This document shows positions 24,803-35,441 of a stretch of DNA of 64,000 nt, piece by piece. A program made the position numbers and the translations under genes. How positions within the stretch are numbered: position 1 is the first letter of the stretch; each line of letters begins with the position of its first letter. The notes beneath the pieces are model-generated. The model did no database searches. It was not told where the DNA came from and was given only the letters and a program-made list of their open reading frames with translations. Source of the stretch: Nicotiana tabacum (Eukaryota; Streptophyta; Magnoliopsida; Solanales; Solanaceae); assembly GCF_000715075.1 (NCBI RefSeq), contig NC_134096.1, positions 63,683,854-63,747,853 of the forward strand. The letters are read 5' to 3'.

Positions 24803-25448
24803 TGTTACATCTCGCATTTTTCGTACGTTAAAGTTTCATCTTCAGTTAATTGAAATAAACTCAGGGGTGAGATTATCCTAAGGTTAGCATATTTATGCTA
24901 TTGACAACAAGTAAAAAGTAAGTGCCATGAAGGTAAAGGGTACACGAACTAAAGAAAATGAGTTTCGTTGAAGGTTGTCGATTTGGGATAAAACACGGTC
25001 CGAGCTATAATACCCGTTATTTATGGACTAGTACCATACAAGGTATCATATTACCATGATATTATAATGTATAAAGTATATTAAAAATGAGTAGTATTTT
25101 TAGGTAATTTGAGATAATTCTCATTATGCGGGTAATTAGTTAATTACTGGGTAACGGAACATTACCTAATCACCTAATAAGTGGATAAAGAATTAATAAT
25201 TCCCACCCCCACCTCCACGTGGCAGCAAGCCACTACTATGGCCTATGACACTTAGTCATAGTGGCTTAGTGTCCATTTAAAGTTACAAGACACTTACGTG
25301 TAAGTAAGTGTAAGACCTTATAAAACTTAGTTTCATAACATTACAAGATTTGGTTTTCTTCCTAAAAAATCCTATTCAACACATTTCAAACCAGAATTTG
25401 GTTTCATAAACATTACATTCAAACTCCATCCAGGCTCGGGGCATGACA
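24803..25448 (+). repeat. Inner element 5' LTR, shortened (646 bp)
   Basis: TGTTACATCTCGC...GGCATGACA. It matches the first about 630 bp and the last about 20 bp of 29446-31320. The junction sits in CCAG at about 25430-25433, and the missing 1228 bp is flanked by CCAG in the full copy (30074-30077 and 31302-31305). Confidence 0.92.
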
Positions 25449-25452
25449 AAAG

Positions 25453-25464
25453 TGGTATCATAGC
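25453..25464 (+). other. Inner element primer-binding site
   Basis: TGGTATCATAGC matches initiator tRNA-Met (TGGTATCAGAGC) with one change, four bases after the LTR. Confidence 0.88.
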
Positions 25465-25659
25465 ATTTCTATCCTAGGGAGTCTACAAACCGTGTCTAGT
25501 AGGGTCTTGTTTATAGATGTGTGGTGCACCACATTATATAAACAGGGGACTACAGGGCATTTAGGAGTTGGTTACCCTTCTTTCAAATCTAAATCGTGTT
25601 GTAGCACTGAGTTATAGGAAATTTGAGTTAAACTTACGTGTTGGCATTTGCATGCATAG

Positions 25660-26155
25660 ATGACGGTAACTAGGAAGACTGCAGCTAGCCAAAGGAGAGA
25701 AACAACAGTAGGTGAAGGGACTAGCAGGTTACCCCCCGGTAGATGGGGCCCAATCGGAGGCCCAGGGAGAGACCCATACCCAGTGATTACCGGCTCCTCC
25801 GCCACCTGAGGATATTCCTAGGGAGACCGCACATCCAGTTCCCTCTCCGCTTCCATCAGATCAGGACTCGAGGAGTGCGGTGCATTTGTTGGCACAGTTG
25901 GTGGCTACCCAGCAACAAGCTAGGGCATCCGCTAGTGCAGGACCTTCTGAGGGATCTTAGAGTTCAAGGGTCTGAGAGTTTATTGCTTCAAGTCCCCCAG
26001 AGTTCACGGGAACAGATCAGAGGGAGGGCCCACAGGATTTCATAGATCATCTTCACAGGATCTTTTGGGTTATGCATGCCACGGCGAAAGAGGAAGTTGA
26101 GCTAATAACTTTTTGACTCCAAAAGTATGTAGGTAATACAGCGACATCCAAATAG
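25660..26155 (+). pseudogene. Inner element gag N-terminal remnant
   Basis: It opens 'MTVTRKTAASQRRETT' at 25660 and drifts through frameshifts to a capsid-start-like 'DPQDFIDHLHRIF' at about 26030-26070. It then stops abruptly near 26130, and the rest of gag, the zinc knuckle and the protease active site are missing. A 24-bp filler copy of the junction (26129-26152) recurs at 26206-26229. Confidence 0.75.
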
Positions 26156-29100
26156 ATCATCCGCTAGCTAGATTTCATTTTCCAGGTGAGCCCATCCTTG
26201 AGTGGGTAGGTAATACAGCGACATCCAAAAGTATGTTTATTTCCTATCTGAAGGCGAGTAAAATGATCGCAAAAGGGTGCATTTATCATATTGTGCGAGT
26301 TAGAGATATAGAAACTGAGATACCTACACTTCAGTCTATTCCAGTAGTAAAAGGGTACGTGGATCTATTTCCATATGAACTTCCAGGTATTCCCCCAGAG
26401 CGAGAGATTGATTTTGGCATCGATTTTCTTCTGGGAACTCAACCAATATCCATCCCTCCATATAGAATGGAACCTGCCGAATTGAAGGAGTTGAAGGAGC
26501 AGTTAAAAGATTTGCTAGAGAAAGGATTCATCAGGCCCAGTACTTCACCTTGGGGTGAACCGATACTGTTTGTGCGGAAGAAAGACGGCTCGCTGAGGAT
26601 GTGTATCGATTATAGGCAGCTGAACAAGGTAACTATCAAGAATAAGTATCCACTTCCAAGGATTTATGACTTATTTGATCAGTTGCAGGGGGCTAGATGC
26701 TTTTCAAAGATAGATTTTAGGTCTGGATACCACCAGGTCAGAGTTCAGGAGAAAGATATTTCTAAGATAGCCTTCAGGACCCGATATGGCCACTTCGAGT
26801 TCCTTGTCATGTCCTTCGGGTTGACGAATGCACCTGCCATATTTATGGACTTGATGAATAGCCTATTCCGGCCATATTTAGATCTATTCGTGATAGTCTT
26901 TATTGATGATATTCTAGTTTATTCACGTTCAGAGGATGAGCATGTGTACCACCTATGAGCGGTACTCCAAACCCTCCGTGATAATAAATTGTATGCTAAG
27001 TTTTCTAAATATGAGTTTTGGTTGAAGTCTGTAGCATTCTTGGGGCACATTGTATCCGATGGAGGTATAAAGGTAGACACTCAGAAGATTGAGGCTGTGA
27101 AATCCTGGCCTAGACCTACCACTCTGACAGAGATTCGTAGCTTTCTAGGCTTAGCAGGATATTATCGGAGGTGAAGTTGACACAGAAAGCGACTAAGTTT
27201 CAGTGGACAGAGGCTTGCGAGCAGAGTTTTCAAGAGCTTAAGAACAGGTTGACCTCAGCGCCAGTTCTAGCACTTCCAGAGGGTCCAAATGGTTATGCTA
27301 TGTATTGTGATGCCTCAGGTGTCGGGTTAGGGTATGTCCTAATGCAACATGGGAATATAATTGCTTATTCTTCAAGGCAGTTAAGGAAGCATGAGAGGAA
27401 TTATCCAACCCACGACCTCGAGTTAGCTGCAGTTGTCCATGCGCTTAAGATAAGGCGGCATTATTTATATGGTGTTCATGTTGATATATTTACAGATCAT
27501 AAGAGCCTATGATATATCATCAAGCAAAAAGAGTTGAACTTGCAACAGAGGCGATGGCTTGAGTTATTAAAATATTACGATGTTAACATTCTTTACCACC
27601 CAGGGAAAGCTAATGTGGTAGCAGATGCCTTAAGTCGTCGATCTATGGATAGCTTAGCACATGTAGAGACCGAAAAAAGACAATTAACTAGAGAGATTCA
27701 TCAATTGGCTTGTTTGGGGGTTCAGTTAGTAGACTCTGGCAATGGTGGAGTTGTACTCCAAAATACTGCAAAATTATCTCTCATAGATGAAGTAAAGGAG
27801 AAGCAGTACGAGGACCCAGAGTTGGTCAAGTTGAGAAAGCAAGTTTCGCAGCAGAAGAAGTTGTTGTTAGAACTCAAGGGAGATGGGGTTCTCAGATACA
27901 GGGGTCGTTTGTGAGTTCCAGATGTAGCAGGGCTACGAGATAGGATTATGTCAGAGGCACATTATTCGTGGTACTCCATTCACCCTGGGTCTACGAAAAT
28001 GTATCATGACGTTAAGGATATGTATTGGTGGAACGATATGAAGAAGACGATTGCTGACTATGTTGCTCAGTGTCCTAGTTGCCAGCAGGTAAAGCTAGAG
28101 CACCAAAAGCCCGGAGGGCTAATGCAGACTATAGAGATCCCGACATGGAAATGGGAAGCGATAAACATGGACTTTATCACGGATTTACCTCATTCTCATC
28201 GTAAGTTCGATTCCATATGGGTGATAGTCGATAGGCTCACGAAATCAGCTCATTTCCAACCGGTCAGATCTATATATTATGCAAAATTATATATTAAGGA
28301 GATAGTGAGACTACAGGAGTACCAATATCTATTATATCTGGCCGTGGGGGCCAGTTTACAGCACATTTTTGGAGGTCATTTCAGAAGGGTCTAGGGACTC
28401 AGGTGAATCTCAGCACAGCTTTTCATCTGCATACTGATGGATAAGCCGAGTGCACAATTCAGACGCTCGAGGATATGTTACGAGCATGTGTATTGGATTT
28501 TAAAAGAAGTTGGGATGAACATATACCTCTTATCGAGTTTGCATATAATAACAGTTACCACTCAAGTATCCAGATGGCTCCGTATGAGGCTTTGTATAGG
28601 CGTAAGTGCAGATATCCTATAGGGTGGTTTGATGTTGGAGAATCTAGATTACATAGGCCAGACCTGGTTCAGCAGGCCATAGAAAAGGTAAAACTCATCT
28701 GGGAGCGACTGTTGACAGCTCAGAGTCGTCAAAAGTCATATTCTGATGTGCGGAGACGAGATTTAGAGTTCGGGGTTAATGACTGGGTATTCTTAAAGGT
28801 GTCACCTATGAAAGGTGTGATGAAGTTTGGCAAGAAAGGCAAGCTTAGCCCATGGGATATTGGGCCTTATAGGATCATTCGAAGAGTGGGCCAAGTAGCT
28901 TATGAGTTAGAATTGCCCTCAGAATTAGAGTCTGTCCATATGGTTTTTCACGTATCTATGTTACGAAAGTGCATTGGTGATCCTACCCGAGTGGTGCCCA
29001 CGGATGATGTACAGATTACAGAGGGCTTGTCATACGAGGAAATTTCGGTTGCCATCCTAGACCAAAAAATCCGCAATCTACGGAATAAGGAGGTAGCCTC

Positions 29101-29260
29101 CATGAAGGTCTTATGGAGAAGCAAGAATGTGGAAGAGATAACGTGGGAAGCGGAGGAAGAAATAAAGTCTAAATACCCCCACCTATTTCAAAGAAAAGAT
29201 ATGACTCAAGATGGGATACCTCAGCATAGCCCTATTCAGGCTAGTAGGTCCTCAGCTAAG
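26156..29260 (+). pseudogene. Inner element pol: protease end, RT, RNase H, integrase, chromodomain-like tail
   Basis: RT at 26233-27174 has '[13 protein letters not shown]' and the catalytic 'FIDDILVYS'. RNase H at 27171-27640 has '[13 protein letters not shown]', then '[15 protein letters not shown]'. The integrase zinc finger is near 27960-28110 ('CPSCQQVK'), with core motifs 'DFITDLP' and 'IVDRLTKSAHF' at 28140-28270. The C-terminal part at 28475-29200 has 'GKLSPWDIGPYRI' and a 'KVLWRSKNVEEITWE' tail typical of Tekay chromodomain-like ends. Stops at 26956, 27510 and 27912, a small deletion near 27174 and a frameshift near 28380 disable it. At least two stops look like CGA-to-TGA changes, the mark of methyl-cytosine decay. 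Confidence 0.92.
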
Positions 29261-29431
29261 CTCTTATTTTTTATGTTCCAAATTTATAATAGACAGCTAT
29301 GTGGGACCAAGTGTGGCATGTATAGTATGCTTTCTGGTTGTGCACAGGGTGGTTTTAGTCTAGTGTACGGAGGAAACTCTGGCAAAAATTTTCCAAGGTA
29401 TCTAAGAGTAAACATTCGGGGACGAATGTTT

Positions 29432-29445
29432 CTAAGGGGGAAGGA
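29432..29445 (+). other. Inner element polypurine tract
   Basis: A purine run (AAGGGGGAAGGA core) directly before the 3' LTR TG. Confidence 0.85.
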
Positions 29446-31320
29446 TGTTACATCTCGCGTTTTTCGTACGTTAAAGTTTCGTCTTCAGTTAATTGACATA
29501 AACTAGGGGGTGAGATTATCCTGAGGTTAGCATATTTATTCTATTGATAACAAATAATAAGTAAGTTCCATAAAGGTAAAGGGTACACAAACTAAAGAAA
29601 ACGAGTTTCGTTGAAGGTTGTCGATTTGGGATAAAACACGGTCCGAGCTACAATACCTGATATTTATGGACTAGTACCATACAAGGTACCATATGACCGT
29701 GATAGTATGATGTATAAAGTATATTAAAAATGAGTAGTATTTTTAGATAATTTGAGATAATTCTCATTATGCGGGTAATTGGTTAATTACCGGGTAACGG
29801 TACATTACCTAATCACCTAATAAGTGGATAAAAATTTAATAATTCTCACCCCCACCTCCACGTGGCAGCAAGCCACTACTATGGCCTATGACACTTAGTC
29901 ATAGCGGCTTAGTGTCCATTTAAAGTTACAAGACACTTACGTGTAAGTAAGTGTAAGACCTTATAAAACTTAGTTTCATAACATTACAAGATTTGGTTTT
30001 CTTCCTAAAACTATCCTATTCAACACATTTCAAACCAGAATTTGGTTTCATAAACATTACATTCAAACTCCATCCAGCAAATCAATTGTGTTTTGTGGTC
30101 ACTAGAATTCGTTTAAATTACATTGCATTTCCTCAATAAGTGTGCAATACATATTACGTGTACAAATTAGATTTTTATATATCTTCTGCACCGTAATAAC
30201 AATATAGCAAAACATTATTATATAATAAGACATGGCTTATAATACTGAGATTGTGATTAGCAACATGAAGAACTAGCTTCATCATGATACATTAACACAT
30301 CTATTCCAATTCTACATCTAACCGTCATAAAATATATATGGATTTTGTTGAGATAAGTAGGATTACTAACCATAGATAGCTAAGGTAGTTAAGAGGAACG
30401 TTAGCTAACTTATTAGAGTGGTTAGTTAGAAAGTTAGTTAGGAGGACAGTATTACAGTATTTTCATTACCATCGAGCTATAATTGATGAGCACGCCCCTA
30501 TTGGGTAACCTCTGATCAGATGGTAAGTTATATACCGAGCCTACTGAGGTCGAGCGCCTATGATCGAGCCCAGTTGGCCGAGATACAGAGCCTAGTATGG
30601 CCGAGCACCTATGAGCGAGCCTACTATGGCAGAGCAATTATATATATATACATACCGAGCTTTATAGGGTCGGACAGCTATTTTATTTATTATATTGAGA
30701 GAATTGAGTCAGTATCAGCAGGTAAGCATATGTTTAGATTATCAGTTCAGTTTCAGTTTTCTGTATACTGCCTTACATACTCAGTACATTATTTCGTACT
30801 GACGTCCCTTTCTAGGGACACTGCATTTCATGCGTGCAAGTTCAGATAGACAGACGGGTAGACCTCCTCAGTAGGTGTTGCCCGAGTTCAGCTTTATCGG
30901 TAAGCTTTCCATCCTTCGGAGTTGTTAGGTATAGATGTTTTGTGTACATCTTGTGTATATATGTAGATAGGTTATGGATAGGTCGGGGCCCTGTTCCGAT
31001 CACAGTACATCTATCAGTTAAGGCTTGTAGACATACTCGGTCAGTTAAGTGTAGTATGTTAGGCTTGTAGGCCCTGCACGTATATTTTGTTGGCTTGTCG
31101 GTTATAGTGGTTATGACGGCCTTGCCGGCCCAGTTTTATGTTGACCTTTAGTCAGCATTAGTCTCTATTCAGTTTTATATTTTGCTTCGCACATTATCTT
31201 GTAATGGGGCCCATGGCCAGAGTATGACATTACATATTCATAGCCTCTTAGTCGCATGTGGTATGCAAGGATAGGTAAGGCACCGGGTGCCGGTCTCACC
31301 CCCAGGCTCGGTCCGTGACA
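29446..31320 (+). repeat. Inner element 3' LTR, full length (1875 bp)
   Basis: TGTTACATCTCGC...GTCCGTGACA. It carries the 1228 bp that the 5' copy lacks, including several 'ccgagc' and 'gtcgagcgcctatgatcga'-like short repeats near 30480-30670. Confidence 0.92.
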
Positions 31321-31325
31321 ATCAA

Positions 31326-34300
31326 ACTTCCTCAAAGTCCATGGGAGCCCAACTACTAAGTCCATGGTAATACGCTCCCACTTCCACTCCGAAATTTCAA
31401 GTCTCTGAAGCAATCATCCCGGTCTCTAATGCTCGTATTTCACCTGTTGACAATTTAAACACTGAGCTACAAACCCAACTATATCTTTCTTCATTCACCT
31501 CCACCAATAGTGTTGCCTCAAATCCTGATACATCTTCGCAGTACTTGGATGAATAGAGTACCACGAACTGTGAGCTTCCTGGAGAATCAACTCTCGCAAA
31601 CCATCTACATTAGGCACACATAACCTGCCTTGTATATGTAATACAATGTCATCCCCAATAGTGACTTGTTTGGAATCACTATGTTGAACCGTGTCCTTAA
31701 GGACAAGCAGATGGGGGTTATCATACTGGCGCCCGCTGATGCGATCATATAAAGAAGATCGAGAAACCATACAAGCCAAAACTCGATTCGGCTCGGAAAC
31801 ATCCAATCTAACAAACTGGTTGGCCAAAGCATGAACATCCCAGGCTAAAGGCCTCTCTTCTACCGGTAAGTATGCTAAGCTGCCCAAACTCTCCGCCTTA
31901 CGACTCAAGGCATCAGCCATCACATTGGCCTTTCCGGGATGATAGAGAATGGTGATATCATAATCCTTAAGCAACTCCAACCACCTTCGCTGCCGCAAAT
32001 TAAGATCATTCTATTTAAACAGATATTGTACACTCTGGTGATCGGTATAAACCTCACAATGGACATCATACAAATAATGTCGCCAAAACTTCAAGGCATG
32101 AATAATAGCTGCTAACTCAAGGTCGTGGACCGGATAATTCTTCTCATGTACCTTTAATTGTCTGGACGCATAGGAAATCACCCTACCATCTCGCATAAGC
32201 ACTGTGCCAAGTCCAATATGCGACGCGTCACAATACACAGTATAAGACCCTAAACCCGTAGGCAACACCAATACCGGAGTTGTAGTCAAAGCCATCTTGA
32301 GCTTCTAAAAGCTCTCTTGACACTCACCCAACCACCTGAACGGGGCACCTTTCTGGGTCACTTTAGTCATATGCGCCGTAATAGATGAGAAACCCTCCAC
32401 GAAGCGACGATATTAACCAACCAAGCCGAGAAAACTCAAAAAATCAGTAACTAAAGATGGCCTGGGCCAACTCTGAACTGCCTCTATTTTCTTTGGATCC
32501 ACCTTAATCCCTTCACTGGACACTATGTGTCCCAAGAATGCCACTGAACTAAGCCAGAACTCACACTTAGAGAATTTGGCATATAGTTTCTCCTCTCTCA
32601 GACTCTGCAATACAATACCCAAGTGTTGTGCATGCTCCTCCTGGCTACATGAGTACACCAGGATACCATCAATAAATATCATGACAAATGAGTCAAGATA
32701 CGGCTGGAATACGATATTCATCAGGTGCATAAATGTTGTTGGGGCATTGGTTAGCCCAAATGACATCACAAGAAATTCATAGTGACCATAACGAGTTCTG
32801 AATGTCGTTTTTAGAATATTCGAATCCCGAATTTTTAATTGGTGATACCCTGATCTCAAATCAATTTTGGATAATACCCTGCTCCCTGAAGTTGGTCAAA
32901 TAAATCATCGATACGCGGCAAAGGATATTTGTTCTTGATTGTAACTTTGTTCAGCTGTCTGTAATCAATGCATATCCGCACAGTACCATATTTCTTTTTC
33001 ACTAACAAAACAATTGCACCCCAAGGTGACATACTAGGCCTAATAAACCCCTTATCAAGAAGTTCCTAAAGTTGCTCTTTCAATTCTTTTAACCCATGTG
33101 GGGCCATATGATACGGAGGAATAGAAATGGGCTGAGTGCCCTGCACCAAGTCAATACCAAAATCAATATCCCTGTCGGGCGGTATACCCGGTAGGTCTAC
33201 AGGAAATACATCGGAAAAGTCTCTCACGACCGGTACTAAATCAATAGTAGGAGTATCTGCATCAACATCTCTCACAAAAGCCAAATATGACAAACACCCC
33301 TTCCCAACCATACGTTAGGCTTTCAAATAATAAATTATCCTACTGGGAACATGATCTAAAGAACCTCTCCATTTAACCTTTGGCAAACCCGGTATTGCTA
33401 ATGTCACGGGTTTTGCATGACAGTCCAGAATAGCATGACATGGAGACAACCAATTCATACCCAGAATTACATCAAAATCAACCATACTGAGCAGTAAGAG
33501 ATCAACTCTAGTCTCCAGTCCCCCAATGGTTACCACACAAGACTGATATACACGGTCCACAATAACAGTATCGCCCACTGGCGTAGATACACGAACAGAT
33601 AAAACTAAGGACTCACGAGGCATATGCAGATAATGAGTAAAGTACGATGATATATATGAATAAGTAGAACCAGGGTCAAATAATATAGAAGCTTCCCGGT
33701 GGCACACTAAGACAATACTTGTGATCACTGCATCTGAGGCAATGGCATCTGGCCTGGCAGGAGCATAGAATCTGGCCTGACCGCCATCTAATAGACCTCC
33801 CTTGGGAGACCCCTAGCTGACTGAGACCCACCCCGAGTTGGCTGGGCGGGTGGTGAAGTAACTAGTGCTGAAGTCGTCGGCCAAGAACTCTACTGTGGAG
33901 CCCTACTCAACAGCCTAGGACAATCTCTCTTATAATGACCAAATTTTCCGCACTCGAAACAACCCCTCCTCTGATGAAACGGTTGCTCCTGATAACCCGA
34001 GGAATTACCTATAGAAGTCTGAGCGGACGAGGCATGATGAGAACTCTGCACTGGTAGTGCACTGAATGAAGACTGGCCTGAGTGAGCAATGTAAGAACTG
34101 TGGCTAGCTGATGCACCACGATGAGTTGGACGAGTCGTCTGAGCGGGCCTATAAGGGCGACCCCTGATGTGGTAGGACTATCCCCCAGAAGGTATCCCAC
34201 CAAAACTGCCCGAACCTCGAGGCCTCTTAGCCTCTCTGTCACTACGCTTCTGGCTATAAACCACCTCTATTTGTCGAGCAATATCAACCACCTCATCAAA

Positions 34301-35240
34301 TGTGGCACTAGATACCCTCTCTCTAGTCATAAGCAATCGTAGTTGATACGTGAGGCCATCAATGAAACTCCTAATCCTCTCCCTATCAGTGGGAACCAAC
34401 CAAACTGCATGACGAGCCAATTCAGAAAACCTCATCTCTTACTGGGTCACAGACATGCTATCCTGTCGAAGCTTCTCAAACTGTCTGCACAGCTCCTCCC
34501 TACGAGACTGTGGCACGAACTTCTTCAAATAGAGAATAGAGAACTCCTGCCATATAAGTGGTACTGCATCGACTGGCCTGCATCTCTCATAAGCCTCCCA
34601 CCATCTGAAGGCGGACCCAGAAAACTGAAAAGTAGTGAACGAGACCCCACTGGTCTCCGGAATACCCATTGTCCGGAGCATCCACTGGCACTTATCCAGA
34701 AAACCTTGAGCATCCTCTAAATCAGCACTGCTAAATGATGAAGGTCGAAGCCTCCCAAATCTCTCAAGTCTTCTCTTCTCATCATCTGCCATAACATGGA
34801 CTACCGGGGCCTAAGCGGCTGCAACAGGCTGGGCTGGTAGTGCCCCCGGTATCTGAAGTCCTTGTACTACCTGATCTGGAGTACGGGCAATAGGGGTATG
34901 AGTACCTCCCCCGGCCTGAGAAGTGGCAGGTGCGGCCTGAGCCAAAACCACCTGAGCAAGGCCAGTGCAAACTGTCAATATCTGGGCCAAATTCTCCTGA
35001 AGGCCTGGAATCTCAATGGGCACAGCTGGTGCCTGAGCTGGTCCTGTCGGCTCAGCTATATCTAGAATCTGCTCCTGAGCTGGAGCAACCGGTGGTACTA
35101 CAGGTGCTGCTCCAACTGTTGTATGAGCTACACCTCGACCTCTATCCCGGCCCCGGCTTCTGCCACGGCCCTGGCCTCGCGGCCCTAACTAGAGGCACTA
35201 GTGGCTGACCGTCTGATCCGGTAGTACGTGTTCTCACCAT
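31326..35240 (-). pseudogene. Tekay-type gag, protease, RT, RNase H and integrase N-terminus
   Basis: The start is at 35240 (minus), opening 'MVRTRTTGSDGQPLVP'. Gag core at 34792-34178 has 'GSAFRWWEAYERC'. The zinc knuckle 'CFECGKFGHYKRDC' is at 33920-33961. Protease at 33728-33315 has 'ILFDPGSTYSYIS'. RT at 33311-32413 has '[16 protein letters not shown]' and '[10 protein letters not shown]', where the second catalytic Asp of the FIDD box is Gly. RNase H is at 32295-31900, and the integrase zinc finger and start of the core at about 31600-31326. Stops and frameshifts occur near 35140, 34440, 33070 and 32010. The other half of integrase is at 23800-24797. Confidence 0.9.
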
Positions 35241-35426
35241 CTGTGAGAGAATAGAATAACAAAATTTTAGTATTTCCGGAATCAACAAGTTCGCATGATA
35301 GAATACAAGAAAATGAAATTTTCCTAAGGGTTCGGTATCCTCTCGAATATAAGTACAGACGTCTTTGTACCGATCCGCAAGACTCTACTAAACCTTCTCG
35401 TGACTTGTGAGACCTATGTAACCTAG

Positions 35427-35438
35427 GCTCTGATACCA
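35427..35438 (-). other. Primer-binding site of the Tekay-type element (initiator tRNA-Met)
   Basis: Minus-strand TGGTATCAGAGC is a perfect match to the 3' end complement of plant initiator tRNA-Met. It lies three bases from the LTR. Confidence 0.93.
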
Positions 35439-35441
35439 AGT

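Larger units (their letters stand above)
24803..31320 (+). mobile_element. Inner Tekay-like chromovirus, youngest layer of the nest
   Basis: LTRs lie at 24803-25448 and 29446-31320. The perfect 5-bp duplication ATCAA is at 24798-24802 and 31321-31325. The primer site is 25453-25464 and the polypurine tract 29432-29445. It is inserted in opposite orientation into the integrase of the element at 20959-38310. Most of gag and the protease active site are deleted, and pol has several stops, so it is non-autonomous. The two LTRs are nearly the same where both exist, which suggests a fairly recent insertion. Confidence 0.95.

Noticed and set aside
30520..31070. Plus-strand ORFs in the inner element 3' LTR
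   Set aside because: They lie wholly within an LTR and have no matching gene family.
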